Shown in pieces: positions 25,801-36,254 of a stretch of 64,000 bases of DNA. Position numbers and translations under genes: made by a program. Source of the DNA: Lytechinus variegatus. Lineage: Eukaryota; Echinodermata; Echinoidea; Temnopleuroida; Toxopneustidae. The stretch is taken from NCBI RefSeq assembly GCF_018143015.1, contig NC_054757.1, positions 1,742,001 through 1,806,000 of the forward strand. The letters are read 5' to 3'. Below the pieces are notes generated by a model that did not search any database, was not told the DNA's origin, and saw only the letters and a list, made by a program, of their open reading frames with translations. Within the stretch, counting starts at the first letter, position 1. Each line of letters opens with the position of its first letter.

Positions 25801-28497
25801 TTTTTTCTTCTTCATCTTATTTTTCTTCTTCTTTTCTTTTTTTCCCTTCTTCTTCTTCCCCCTTCTTCTCCTTCTCTTCTCTCTTTCTCTCTCTTCCTTT
25901 CTATATCAGTCTGTCACCAATACTTATTTCATTATCATTAATTATTCTTAATCCTAGATAGCATCGTATCTCACGGACCAATGCTTGTTATTATTCCCTA
26001 ACAAGACACTGGACACCCATGACTGTACTCTTCTGATCGGGACTTATATCGGCGACATTTTTCAAATCGTCTACCAATCTCTGGTAAGTTTTTAAAAAGT
26101 TTTATGACCACTTATGATAAAGCATGATAAGGGTTTCGATGATCTATAACTATACAATGATTGCCAACAATCGGATGCGGATAAATTTTTATAAGAATAT
26201 CGGTTACATTTGGTAATTCCGAAGGTTCGTTAGTCCGAAAACAAAATGAACAACGAACCTCATTTCGTTTTCGGATAAACGAACCTTCGGAACAACGAAC
26301 CTTATTTTGTTTTCGGATTAACGAACCTTCGTAACAACGAACCTCATTTCGTTTTCGGATTGTCGAACCTTCGGAACAACGAACCTTATTTCGCTTTCGG
26401 ATTGACGAACCTTCGGAATATCCGAACCTTCGGAATAACGAAGCTTCGGAATTACGAATGTATACGAGAATTTTAACCAGAAAGTTCAATTTTGTCATGA
26501 TTTGTAAAGAATAGTGTGACAGGTGGGGGGGGGGTGCAGGGATGGGTGGAGGGCAGGTTTCGGCGAACGGTGAGGATGTCTTACGAAGAAGTATTCTTTT
26601 GCCATTGTTTATTTTTATATTATTTTGGTAAATGTGAAATATCTTGGATTTGTAATCATTTTTTTGTCATGTACATTATCTTTTGTTATATGAACAAAGC
26701 GGAATGGGCTTATCTAGCCATTTCATTATACCTTTGATTTTATTATGTACCTACCTTTACCTTGTATTGTTTTTTTTTCTTAATATAATGATATGGAAAA
26801 TAAATACCAATACCAACACCCATTTAGTATACGCCACTGATCACACTTAAGCTCGGCACACACTACACGATCCGGACAGTCAAAAGACACGATTTTCGAA
26901 CAAACCGCATATTCATTAAATATGAAAATTCCAAGAAGTAAAAATATTTCATTTAAAGTTCGGCATTATGTAACATCTCAGCCACATTTGCTCTACGGTG
27001 ACCGTAAGGCGAGTCTAAAACAGCCGTTTATTTTTTTACCAGCTACATGGTGTGAATAAAAATTAATTAAAACGGATTTTCGATTCACCGTACGGCCGCC
27101 GTAGAGCAATGTGACTGAGGTATAAGGCATATTAAACTTGGGATTCTGCTTTGCTGTAAGCCTTGTAGTCGGAGTAAAGTCCAAATCGGTTTCAAAGCGC
27201 AGTCTCTATGACTTATTCCCACAATGAGGTTCGAAATAGACTAGAATTTCAATTTTTGTAAAAAAGAGTGTAATTCAAATTCAAATTTATTTATTTCACT
27301 TCCATCAAACAAAAACAAATTGTATACCATGATAAACATAAATATTTGTATCCGTTGCAAACAAATTAATGATACATATGTTGTGAAAAACACTTCGACA
27401 ATTTGGGCAACATATTGTAGGTTTTAAATATGTATACTATTTTTTCAATAGAAATTAAATTAAGATGGAAATGGAGGGACCCACTAAAAAGCAATGCTTG
27501 TACAATGTGGGCCCCTCAAAATATAAATAACACAACAAATAACAAAATAACAAAGTATAAATACAGATAATCAAATGAGAAGCAAATAAATAAATGAGAG
27601 GGAAATACTCACAAAATAAACAAAGTTATCAAAAATATATAGTTTGATAAAGGACAAAACAACCCGTCCTAAAAATATCCACCCTTCCCCACCCCCAACA
27701 AAAAGAGAAGAAAAAAAGGGAGAATGCCCTGAAAAGATGGATGGGTGCTGCTGAACGTAGGTAGAACACATGCCGTCGTGAACTCAAGCAAACTGGTTTC
27801 AATGATGTGTATAAAAGGAGAAAATTTTGGAGAGTTCATATCATTACAATTTCTTTAAAATCCGGATAGTAACAATGCGCTTAATACATTCATTCACGGT
27901 TTTGAAAGAAGGGGGGGGGGGAGGCTGAGCATGCAAAAAATCACAATCCTATGGTAATTTTTACGTTTTTGTACACGGTTTTGGAAAAAAGTTGGGGGGG
28001 GGCTGAAGCTCCCCGCTTCCGCAGCCCCTCCCTGTATCGCACATAACATATGCACATCCTCCACTCCCTGTGGAGTGTAGGTATTTTCAGTCAGTGAGGC
28101 GCACACAATATACTAGCAAAGCTTCGATGACTTTCATATCCTATAAGGAACCCAATTAGCATCAGGATGGATAGTAGAAAAGTGTGACGTCATAATGCCA
28201 AAGGACGCTACAGAGTGCAGTGGGATTCGAACACACGACCCTCTGATTACAACCAAGTGCGATTCTGAATCACAACATCACACCCTTTTCCGTAGCTAAG
28301 CAACAGCCAAATAAACAATACAAAGATGTTGCTATGTTGCTATTTTCCTTATATATGATTTAATTTAAAGATAATTCGTTTTGTGATTTCAGGATCAGAT
28401 TCGCATCTGTCAAAACTTCCTTCACTTGTGCCCTGCTAACGGAGAGGATAACTTTGATACAACAGAAAATGAAATACCGGGTAAGTTTCCAACCTGA
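16830..28497 (+). CDS. Gene A: secreted single-domain saposin-like protein (4 exons)
   Basis: Exons are 16830-16905, 17884-18104, 25958-26083 and 28393-28497, all with GT-AG introns (phases 1, 0, 0), giving about 175 aa. Exon 1 is a signal peptide (MAPLYFHSVG...YAVS) with good start context (CAAATGG). The saposin-B fold shows six cysteines: CRGC at the end of exon 2, DQC and HDC in exon 3, and ICQNFLHLC in exon 4. Likely N-glycan sites are NGS and NKT. The family binds or perturbs lipid membranes (saposins, NK-lysin, amoebapores); the tail is acidic, unlike cationic NK-lysin. The last codons read through a GGTAAG to TGA at 28495, so a further spliced exon is possible. AATAAA is at about 28603. 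Intron 2 carries a 6.9-kb LTR element. Gene B is a close paralogue. Confidence 0.85.
17522..17672. mobile_element. MITE, ACACTGTAAAAA family, copy 1 (gene A intron 1)
   Basis: The ends ACACTGTAAAAACACTG and TTTTTTACTGTGT are inverted. The interior has GTTTAAACAACTTGTTGTTAG and CACTCTGACAA, shared with the copy at 30890-31048. Confidence 0.75.
18528..19413 (-). repeat. 3' LTR
   Basis: Runs TGTTACG...ATAACA on the plus strand and is 886 bp long. It matches the other LTR almost base for base. A purine-rich tract (GGTGGGGGAGG on the minus strand, at about 19414-19425) abuts its inner edge, as expected of a polypurine tract. Confidence 0.92.
19650..21060 (-). other. LTR element part: reverse transcriptase and RNase H
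   Basis: Readable blocks include the YIDDILVY catalytic box (near 20415-20435), FCIDYRKVNAVT upstream of it, and RNase H blocks such as AIDACDVGVGAVL (near 19970) and YTDHNPLVFLEKF (near 19765). This is a Ty3/gypsy-type RT-RH placed downstream of integrase. Confidence 0.9.
21180..22250 (-). other. LTR element part: integrase
   Basis: The HHCC zinc-binding head (GHVGIRKTEDRI...CKTCHTC, near 22090-22215) is followed by the DDE core (VDCVGPL, SDQGSNF, ALERYHQ, spanning about 22000-21700). A C-terminal module with the ARFSGPYIV motif (near 21300) matches the GPY/F domain of Ty3/gypsy integrases. Confidence 0.9.
22880..24330 (-). other. LTR element part: gag and protease
   Basis: A leading gag segment with a strongly charged coiled coil (KMKENVEKEKIKENLEKER, about residues 92-110) is followed by a capsid-like stretch, a single CCHC zinc knuckle (CTHCHKSGHLKESC, near 23170-23210), and an aspartic protease motif (LRDTGAAQSLM, near 22905-22940). 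Confidence 0.85.
24515..24532 (-). other. Primer-binding site of the LTR element
   Basis: On the minus strand TGGGGGCTTGTCCGGGAA starts about eight bases beyond the 5' LTR. It differs by about two bases from the tRNA-Pro-type primer site used by many retroelements (TGGGGGCTCGTCCGGGAT). The tRNA assignment is inference from that resemblance. Confidence 0.6.
24541..25426 (-). repeat. 5' LTR
   Basis: Same length and ends as the LTR at 18528-19413. It is followed on the plus strand by the GTAC target duplication. Confidence 0.92.
25755..25905. repeat. Pyrimidine-rich tract before gene A exon 3
   Basis: A CTT/TTC-rich run of about 150 bp ends roughly 50 bp before the acceptor at 25957. It may act as an unusually long polypyrimidine tract. 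The segment 25431-25754 has no other recognisable feature. Confidence 0.6.
26222..26460. repeat. 42-bp tandem repeat of TTCGGAAC / CGAACC words
   Basis: About four 42-bp units contain AACAACGAACC, TTCGTTTTCGGAT and CGAACCTTCGG, with a degenerate fringe on both sides. The units are rich in short inverted words (GAAGGTTCG against CGAACCTTC). The long minus-strand frame across it is a by-product of the 42-bp period. Confidence 0.8.
26510..26825 (+). other. Probable 3' end of a truncated non-LTR retroelement
   Basis: The stretch ends in ATATGGAAAATAAATACCAA with a short TACCAA-type repeat tail, a form typical of LINE 3' ends. It has no coding remnant and starts at a G run. The family is unknown. 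Confidence 0.4.
26977..27119. mobile_element. MITE, CTCAGTCACATTT..CGGCCGTACGGCG family, copy 1
   Basis: Ends CTCAGCCACATTTGCTCTAC and GTAGAGCAATGTGACTGAGG are inverted. Arms contain ACGGCCGCCGTAG and AAAACAGCCGTTT, and the short centre has ACCAGCTACAT and GAATAAAAAT. Sister copies lie at 33356-33514, 33970-34112 and 39448-39600. Confidence 0.85.
27270..28049. other. Gene A intron 3 stretch, nothing coding
   Basis: AT-rich. AATTCAAATTCAAATTTATTT at 27275 and GGGACCCACTAAAAAGCAATG near 27477 suggest an old retroelement tail. Two G-rich copies of CACGGTTTTGRAA followed by a G run occur near 27896 and 27976. No gene is supported. Confidence 0.4.
28050..28312 (-). mobile_element. tRNA-derived SINE (GGGTCGTG family), diverged copy
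   Basis: On the minus strand the B-box region GAGGGTCGTGTGTTCGAATC is followed by CGTCCTTTGGCA and, further on, CTCCACAGGGAGTGGAGG. The same landmarks appear in the same order in the full copy at 35345-35705. This copy has lost its AAT tail. Confidence 0.65.
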
Positions 28498-29244
28498 TAT
28501 GTAATAATCTTGAATATATTTTTTGTACAGGGATATTTGAAATATGTTTTGTTATTTATATGTCAAAATGTACAAAACAAAACTGTCATTGTTGAAAATG
28601 GAAATAAACGAAATGAAATTAAATGAAAAGTACCGCAGCGTACGACACTATAGTTACCATGGTTACAGGGGACGGTAGCAAGTTAATGCGGATCCACGCT
28701 AGCAATCTCTGTATCCCGGCTCTGTACGCACCCATTTAGGAACATGCCATAATCTCCATGTTCATGTCTTTCATGAGATTAGTATTATAATACTTGCCTA
28801 TATAACGTTTAAAACTTGCTTTTTTCCACAAGTCTCTATATGCGCTCCATAACATGACTAAAGCAGCATAATTACCCTGGCTTTTAGCAAAGCAGCTGCG
28901 GCGTTGAATTGAGAAAAGGGAACTGAACTGGAAGGCCATTCCACAGGCAATCATGTAACGAGGTAATGTCACGTGATGTGTGACGTCAATGGATCCACCT
29001 GAATGAATGATTGATGATGTTATCTAAAAAAATAATTAATAAAAAATATCACATCGCATATTTCTCAACGATAGCGAAGCGAAACAGAAACTGTCACAAA
29101 GTCATGAACGACGGCAATATTCGCTGTGTATTTTATCCACAGGAACATATACCGCTATGAATGTGAAAATTCTGGATTAGGAAAAAAAAAGATAAAGGTT
29201 TTTCAATTCAATTTTTCAAACAACAGCAATTTAATGGGAAATTA
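28498..29244. other. Intergenic stretch between gene A and the GPCR
   Basis: Contains the likely gene A polyadenylation signal at about 28603 and an ACCATGGTTACAGGGGACGG word near 28656. No other feature is supported. Confidence 0.4.
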
Positions 29245-30182
29245 CTACACCGTTAACGGCATAACATTGTTCTTACATAAAAATCTTGCAATCTCGGCTC
29301 GAAAGTCTTTTGAACGCGCCCAGAAAATGACGGGATTCGCAATTAGTTTGGCGTTTAAAGATAGAAAAGTGATCCTCTCAAGTACTGGGAGTCTTTGGTA
29401 CGTGAAAAATCCAAGACAAAATCCCGGGATCCAGAAAGCAACAGATGTAATGAATATGGATACAAAGGTTATCAACAAGCGGCGATTCTCTTTCAAACGG
29501 CTGTCGTCCAGTTCCTTACCGCATCGCAACGGTCGTGACCGCGTCAGACCTCGGTAGATTAGCGCGTAGGAGAGCCCCGTCAGTGTAAAAACCACAAGAG
29601 CAGAGAGCATTACTAGCAGGGCACCTTTTTCCACCACGATGAAAATATGAGAGCAGAAGCCAGCCAACCAGGGCACTATACAGGCGAAGATACAGCGAGG
29701 TGTAGTCACAAGATTTCTGACTCCAAAGGGTCGATCTGAACGGTCACGAAGCGGTAGACTGCGACGAGCAGAATGTTGAGACACCCTGCAACTGTGCCTG
29801 CTGTCCAGGTCATGTAAATCTTACGAGGTATCTGTCATGAAAAGTACAAATTCGTGGAGATAAATCTACCAGTCCATTTTTTTTTTGGGGGGGGGGGAGG
29901 GAAGGGGTTCAATCTCTTATTACTCAATTGGAGAAACTTGTGTAGATTTACATATTTAGAATTGCAATAAGCTGATAAGTCTTTTAAAAGAATACTGTAT
30001 GTCACAGCAATGTTGATGTTCTTTTCTAACGGAACTAGACATTATATTTGCCTGTATTCACGATATTTGTCTTTTGTCTTGATTCTTATTTTTGAGTCAT
30101 ACCAAGCCGAGACAAAGATTCCTGCCAATATGCAGACATATGACTGGTCAGTTACAAAAAGGAAGCATACTTTGGTAATGAT

Positions 30183-30503
30183 CAGGCGCGGATCCAGGGG
30201 GGGGGGGGGCACAACGGGCATGTGCCCCCCTATGAGAAGCAAAATTAAAATTTGTAGTGTAAAAATGCCATTAAAACCGAGGTATGGCCCCTCTTTTGAA
30301 ATTGAAGACCCGTTTTTTTTTTGGCTTGTCATTTATTTTCGGGTACGAGATATCCTTTATTTGTGGTTGAAATTTTTTTTTTCTTGTCATGTCAATTTTT
30401 TCGATACGAAATGTCCTTAAATTGTTGTTGAAAACCTTTTTTTTTTGGGGGGGGCTTGTCAAAATTTTGCTCCCCCTTTTGGAAAATCCTGGATCCGCCC
30501 CCG
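30183..30503. mobile_element. hAT-like MITE (321 bp) in the GPCR intron
   Basis: Starts CAGGCGCGGATCCAGGGG and ends CCTGGATCCGCCCCCG. Flanks are GTAATGAT (30175-30182) and GTAATGAC (30504-30511), an 8-bp duplication with one change. Long G, C and T runs fill the interior. The CAGGCGCG start and 8-bp target size are shared with the larger elements at 36146 and 37046. Confidence 0.75.
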
Positions 30504-30889
30504 GTAATGACAATTACTTTTCGCTGCCTCTGGTCGGATAATAGGTGCAGACACATTGATCACTTTTACAACTGTGACACATCATAAATGATATGAATAT
30601 TACAACCGATTTCAATTTTGCTATACTGATGTTGGAAGTTCGTGGTAATTTCTAAAATTTTTATTATTTTTTTTACCACATTTTGCAATCCATATTTTGT
30701 GATTAAATAAAAAAAAAGGGAAATATTCTCAAATATCTATTTTCAACACAAACACTTTTCAGTTTTCCAATGAAACTTGCGGCATCACATGTCGCCATAA
30801 AAAATTACAGAGCACCTCTGATTTTTCCAATACTTCTTTTTAGATAGGAAACTGCGTGAATTAATACAATACCGCTCGTTGTGACTCTA

Positions 30890-31048
30890 TACACTGTAAA
30901 AACGTTTAAAATTTGAAGCATGTTGTTTAAGCCCGTCACTCTAACAACTTTTGTTTAAACTTTTTAAACAACTTGTTTAAAAAAGGTTTAAACAACTTGT
31001 TGTTAGATTGACAGGCTTAAACATCGTGCTATTTTATTTTCACTGTGT
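30890..31048. mobile_element. MITE, ACACTGTAAAAA family, copy 2
   Basis: ACACTGTAAAAACGTTTAAA at the left and TTTTCACTGTGT at the right, with GTTTAAACAACTTGTTGTTAG inside. It lies about 115 bp past the donor of the GPCR first exon and matches the copy at 17522-17672. Confidence 0.75.
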
Positions 31049-31406
31049 GCTTGGAAACTTCTTGGTCATGCCGGCATTCAATATCACTTTCATCCCAACC
31101 AATAAATATTCCACCCTTTTTTGAAAAACAACAACATGACAAATGCATCACGGTATTACTTACTACTACATCCTTCACGCCCGAAACAGACTCTACAGCG
31201 AGCACGAAAAAGGCAGTAAACATATCAATAATTGCCATATTGATTGTAAATATGTTATGCTGTTTTCTTAGTTTCGCTGAGCAGACAACGGCTAGAAGGA
31301 TAGAGCTATTGAAAAACATCGAAATGGCGGCCAGTAACATATTGCATATAATGGTTGTATTAAGTTCCTTGGTAGAATCGTTCGACTGAGTGATATTAGC
31401 CATCAT

Positions 31407-32073
31407 GATGATAAATGTAGTGAAAATGTAGTGAATGGAGTATCACAGATTCTTGCACGAATTCGGTTTGAATGCGATATAAAATCTTCTTTCTTTAACC
31501 ATGAAGCCAGTGCTAGAATTTCGTTCCTTCTATTTTCAAATGCACACGGAGTCAGTCTTGCTTATAAAAGTTTCTGTCATGTATGTGTAATGCAGAAACA
31601 AGATTTCCAGACAGAATACGAAGTTTAACACAGCCGCCGCACAACCATCACAATAAAATGAATCCTTCATGCGGGAATTAAGTAATTATAATTATCTTAC
31701 TTGGGAAGATTATACCTATACTATCCATCATGATTATAGATGAACAATAAAAGGGGAAAGGCACTGATAATGTATATAATAACGAGTTTAATAACTGCTT
31801 TAATTTACCCTGTCCATCATGTGTCCATTTCTCAATTTCGTTTTTGATATGATATAACACAAATTATTATGGCGTCAAATAAAAACATGATAATGATACG
31901 AAATTAGAAATGATATGATGTCAAATGAAAAATCAATTTGCTTTTGACATGTTAAAACAGTTGTTTACTCCCCCGTCTCGTGTCTTGCTTTATTGGACTA
32001 GCGACTTTTAATCAGAGCGTAGTGTTTGTCTTGGTGTTTAGTATTCCTTTTAATCGATGTCATTGATGACCTA
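31407..32073. other. Upstream of the GPCR, nothing coding
   Basis: AT-rich and without recognised repeats. It would hold the GPCR promoter; no clear TATA box or initiator is visible. Confidence 0.4.
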
Positions 32074-32336
32074 CACTGTTAAAAAAACTGATTTTACAGA
32101 AAAATAAGAGAAGATTTTGCAGAAAGCAATATCAGATTCATTCTGTAAATTAATAAAACATGAATTTTTCTGCAATTAACAGAACATGTCTGTTTAAAAC
32201 GGGAAAAAGGTGTTTTATTTAGGGAAATGGTTCCATGCACCAAATACCAATTTCCTGCAAGATTACGAAATCTGGTAAGATTACAGGTGTTCTCGAGACT
32301 CTGCTGCAGGAACTTCTTTTATTTTAAGGATAAATT
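32074..32336 (+). repeat. Dispersed repeat (ACACTGTTAAAAAA..GCAGGAACTTC), forward copy
   Basis: Starts ACACTGTTAAAAAAACTGAT and contains CAGGTGTTCTCGAGACTC and TGCAGGAACTTCTTTTATTT. The same sequence occurs in reverse at 48752-49022. It looks like a non-autonomous element with one well-defined end. Confidence 0.7.
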
Positions 32337-32659
32337 TTCTAAGTGTACCCGGCGTGCTAAAGTGGTCATGCTAAAATTAACCCCTCCCCCCAAAAAAGAA
32401 ACATCGATGATTTATGTATACACTCTAAAAATGAAATGTTATATCAACATTTGAAAGGATGGAGGAGAAACAACCTTTTTATAAATGTTGCATTTACCAC
32501 TTTACGTGGTTGGACCCAGCTCTTAAAATGTTGGATTCAGCTTCATGCGAAGTTGGAAATAACATTTTGAAAAGGTCGTTACTCCTTAATCTTTTAAAGA
32601 TCAAAGTCCACCCAGCAAAAATGTTGATTTGAATAAATAACAGAAAAAGCAAACAAGCA

Positions 32660-33105
32660 TAATGCTGCAAATTTCATCAAAATCGGATGTAAAATAAGAA
32701 AGTTATGACATTTTCAAGTTTTGCTTATTTTGCACAAAACAGTGATACGCACAACTTGATTGAGACAGTCGATGGTGTCCCTCACTATTTCTTTGTGTAT
32801 TATTGTTTGAATTATACAATATTTCATATTTTTATAGATTTGACGATAATGACCAACTTAACTGAATCTTATGTTATTAAACTATGCCTTTTCCACATGT
32901 TCGGGAGGAATTATCGTTTTAGCTTGTCAATGAGGAGAAAAATAGAATATTCCGTAGTTCAATAAAATACAAAATAAATAGTGAATGGATGACGTCATCA
33001 GTCTTCTCATTTGCATACCAATCAGGATGTGTACATAACTGTTTTGGTAAATTAAGCAAAACTTTAAAATGTCATAAACTTTCTTATTTTACATTGGACA
33101 TTGTG
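32660..33105. repeat. Imperfect foldback repeat
   Basis: The left arm (ATCGGATGTAAAATAAGAAA, then TTATGACATTTTCAAGTTTTG) is inverted at the right end (CAAAACTTTAAAATGTCATAA, then TTTCTTATTTTACATTGGAC). A single arm also appears near 47510-47590. The arms are separated by about 270 bp of AT-rich sequence. Confidence 0.65.
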
Positions 33106-33355
33106 AAGAGTAAATAAAATAGATCATATGCTCTAATCACTTTGCATAATGTTTAGTTAATGTTAGGGCCCATGGACATATGGGTGGTATGAGGACGTTA
33201 GAACCCCCACTTTTTCATTAAGAGTAAATTGCTGAATACAATGTGCCGTCTTGTGCAAATATTGCTTTTAACATAAGTTTATTTCACTTACCCCCCAGTT
33301 CTTGTGAAATTTTTCTTTGCTACAGCCGTTCATTTTTTATCTAACTTTCTTTATA

Positions 33356-33514
33356 CCTCGGTCACATTTTTCCACGGCGGCCGTACGGCGAGTCGAGAAC
33401 AGCCGTCTTAACATTTCTTTGTACCAGCTAAATATTGGTGGTTTGAATAAAAATGAATAAAACGGCTGTTTTCGACTCGCCATACGGCCGCCGTACAGCA
33501 AATGTGACCGAGGT
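33356..33514. mobile_element. MITE, CTCAGTCACATTT..CGGCCGTACGGCG family, copy 2
   Basis: CCTCGGTCACATTTTTCCAC and its inverse AATGTGACCGAGG bound the element. TATA on the left and TATT on the right suggest a TA-type target. Arms of about 60 bp are nearly perfect (GGCGGCCGTACGGCGAGTCG against CGACTCGCCATACGGCCGCC). Confidence 0.85.
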
Positions 33515-33719
33515 ATTACATCTTACCATGACTTACATGCGAGAATGTATTCTTCATGCCATTTCATAAAGCTGTTCCTGCAGTTATAAACGACTTTACG
33601 CTCTACTGGATCAGTCATGCTCTCCGTTGCTAGGTCAGCTACATATAGGGATATAACAAAAGGTGCAGTCATGCGGAAAGTCATAATAACTAACACCTCA
33701 GTCATATTTCTTCTACATG

Positions 33720-33969
33720 TACACTCTAAAAAGTATTAGGTAAAATTGTCCATGAGGGTAAATATGTGTCCAACCCACATTGGGCATTTCTTTTGGGCAT
33801 TTTTATTTATCCAGTGTGATAAAAATCTGGCCATTTTAAAGTAATTTCTGCTTATTTTTTAACCTTACTGGACAATATGCTTCCTGCATTAGGTACAATA
33901 CTGCTCCAAATTAGTTGGACACATGATTAACCTCGTGCTGGTTAAAATTTTACCCAATATTTTACAGTG
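33720..33969. mobile_element. MITE with ACACT..TAAAA ends
   Basis: The left end ACACTCTAAAAAGTATTAGG and the right end ACCCAATATTTTACAGTGC are inverted relatives. The interior has CCCACATTGGGCATTTC. It directly abuts the next MITE at 33970. Confidence 0.6.
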
Positions 33970-34112
33970 CAAAGGGCGGTCGTACGGCGAGTCGAAAACA
34001 GCCGTTATAACATTCTGTACCAGCTACAATGTATAAGTGGTTTGAATAAAAATGAATAAAAGGGCTGGATTCGACTCACCGTTCGGCCGCTGTAGGAGAA
34101 ATGTGACTGAGG
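33970..34112. mobile_element. MITE, CTCAGTCACATTT..CGGCCGTACGGCG family, copy 3
   Basis: GGCGGTCGTACGGCGAGTCG on the left and CGACTCACCGTTCGGCCGC, then ATGTGACTGAGG, on the right. The outermost left bases are missing. It ends about 80 bp upstream of the TATA box of gene B. Confidence 0.8.
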
Positions 34113-34194
34113 AATTACGAACCTACACCTGGTCATGTCACCACAAAGGATGTGACTGAGGTCAAAACATCCGGCGGAACTGGGTTGACCTTTT

Positions 34195-34201
34195 TATACA
34201 A
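34195..34201 (+). promoter_or_regulatory. Candidate TATA box of gene B
   Basis: TATACAA in the run CCTTTTTATACAAG lies 51 bp before the ATG at 34252, leaving room for a short 5' UTR. Placement supports it; there is no other evidence. Confidence 0.45.
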
Positions 34202-34251
34202 GAGTTCGATATGTATCAATACTGTACATTTTATAGGCGAACTGGATTAAA

Positions 34252-36203
34252 ATGGCGAGGTTTACCATTCTATTTGGTGTATCAACGGTTCTCTTGCTCT
34301 CTTTGGTGTTAGGTGAGATTTATAAAAGAGTCATATTAAAGCTGTTTATTATCCGCATTCATTTAATTCTATGAGATGGCTATGCCTATCAATGACACTG
34401 GTAGACTCCTTCATGCCGGGTTTTTTTCAATTTGTCTAATGTCAATTTCGTCCAATTGCCAACTCGTCTACTACGTATCATTTGGTCTATCATCAGTTCG
34501 TCCACTCACCACATGGTCTACTTTCATTTAGTCAATGATTCCATTCCGTCTAAAAATCAGTTGGTCCAATAGCCATTTGGTCCATATACCACTTGGTCTA
34601 ATTATGCTAAAGTGTTAATTTTGCAAAATGAATGAAAAGAAAGTGAGTATTAGACCAACTGGTTATTAGACGAAATGGTAATAGACGAAATGGTGATTAG
34701 ACAAAGTGATGATTAGACCAAATGGTTATTGGACTAAATGGTTGTTAGACGAAATGTCGATGGGCGGAATGGCATTAGACTAAATGAAGTTAGACCATGT
34801 GGTGAGTGGACGAGTTGGCAGTGGACGGATTGCTCCATTATACGAGAGTATGCTCAGTCACACTGGCTGATGACATCCTAACCGATAAAGGCGATTGTAG
34901 TTCAACCGATGCAATTACATTGCGATGCATCTGTGTATTGTAGTCTGCTTCTATTGGTGTTCCTGGGGCATTGACGTTGGTCGTAACTTTGCCATCAATG
35001 GAAGCAACTAATCAAGCTTTGCTTCTTAGTGGGATCCTCCATTTTCACAAATTATAAATCACTAATCCTTTACACATGATTATTTTGTATGTAACTTTCT
35101 TATAACATGTCTTTTTCAAGTTGATTTAATGACCTTGGTATATTATTTTATGATGTTGACTTGTTATGATTGTATTTATTTTAATTATATTTTGTTGAAA
35201 ATGAAATAAATTATTTTTGTGTCCATGCGGTATAATTGTCAAAGATTGGAGAATTTATAGGCTACATTTACAACAGGACTATGGGAACATTTTTTTTTGT
35301 ACTGGAGGTGCTGATGTAAGTTTGAAAACCAAAAAAAAAAGAGTTTTCACTACAAAATAATAATAATAAAATAGCCAGTTTTACATAGCGCTTTTCCCAG
35401 AACGGCTCAAAGCGTTTTACAGCATATTATTACCCCAGTCATTGGATTCATTTCACTCCCGCACGAAAAGTGCACAATTTCCACTCCCTGGGGAGCATTC
35501 CTTGCATTCATCGCAGCCTCATAATGGCGCTGGAAAATTCAAACATACCTATCGGGTACCCATTTAGCACCTGGGTCGAGAGTGGCAAAGTGTGGATAGA
35601 AGCCTTGCCAAAGGACGCGAGACCGCGGTGGAATTCGCACACACGACCCTCTGTTTTTACATGGCGAGAGTCAGAACCACTACACCACGGCTCTTCCACG
35701 GCTCATATCCAAAATGGATATGAAAATTTCCCCAAAAATATTTAAAGAAAAACAAAGGTTTTTAATACTAAATGGGGGTCGGATTGGTCCCGAAAAATTT
35801 GAAAGCAGAAAGGGGGGGGGGTGGTTCTACACAATATAGGTAATTTTGGTTACTTTTTTTAACTTCATTTTTACATATCTCCCAGAATAGTTAGGGGTGC
35901 TGCCTATGGAGAATGATACACGCATCACCCAAAGAAAGCACCTCGCTTCCCAGGGCCACGATGTACAATTTCGATATACATGGCCATTTCCTCACTTTTC
36001 GAGTTGTTGGCACGTTGGTTCATAATCTTAATCTGTAAAGTCAGTGGCATCGATCCATGTTTCGGATTGAGGGTTAGGGAATAACAGATTTGCCCCAACT
36101 CATCATCATCATCATCATCATCAACTTCATTATCAGTATTAGAATCAGGCGCGTACGCAAGGGGGGGGTTTCGGGGGTTCAAACCCCCCCCCCCTTTTCG
36201 TTT

Positions 36204-36254
<51 letters not shown>

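Larger units (their letters stand above)
29245..31406 (-). pseudogene. Rhodopsin-class GPCR, two exons, one frame break
   Basis: Exon 1 is 31164-31406 (81 codons, phase-0 GTAAGT donor): an N-terminus with NIT, NDS and NTT glycan sites, TM1 (MFFNSSILLAVVCSA, with the conserved Asn) and TM2 (NMAIIDMFTAFFVLAVE, with the conserved Asp). Exon 2 is 29245-29831: TM3 (GCLNILLVAVYRFVTV, YRF in place of DRY), TM4 (IFACIVPWLAGFC), TM5, TM6 (FWIPGFCLGFF) and TM7 with NPVIFW in place of NPxxY. The TM3 frame and the TM4-TM7 frame differ by one base, with the change near 29722-29735, so this copy is broken or the base is a sequencing error. At about 276 aa it is short for the class. Echinoderm genomes hold large lineage-specific GPCR sets, and the ligand cannot be guessed. 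Confidence 0.7.

Noticed and set aside
26112-26498. 128-codon minus-strand frame with repeated SEGSxIRKRNEVRC
   Set aside because: The repeats come from the 42-bp tandem array, whose length is a multiple of three; no start context or domain.
16830-28497. A fifth coding exon of gene A after 28480
   Set aside because: CCGGGTAAG could be a donor, but no convincing downstream exon was seen and read-through ends within six codons, as in gene B where the acidic tail is also short. Left open rather than called.
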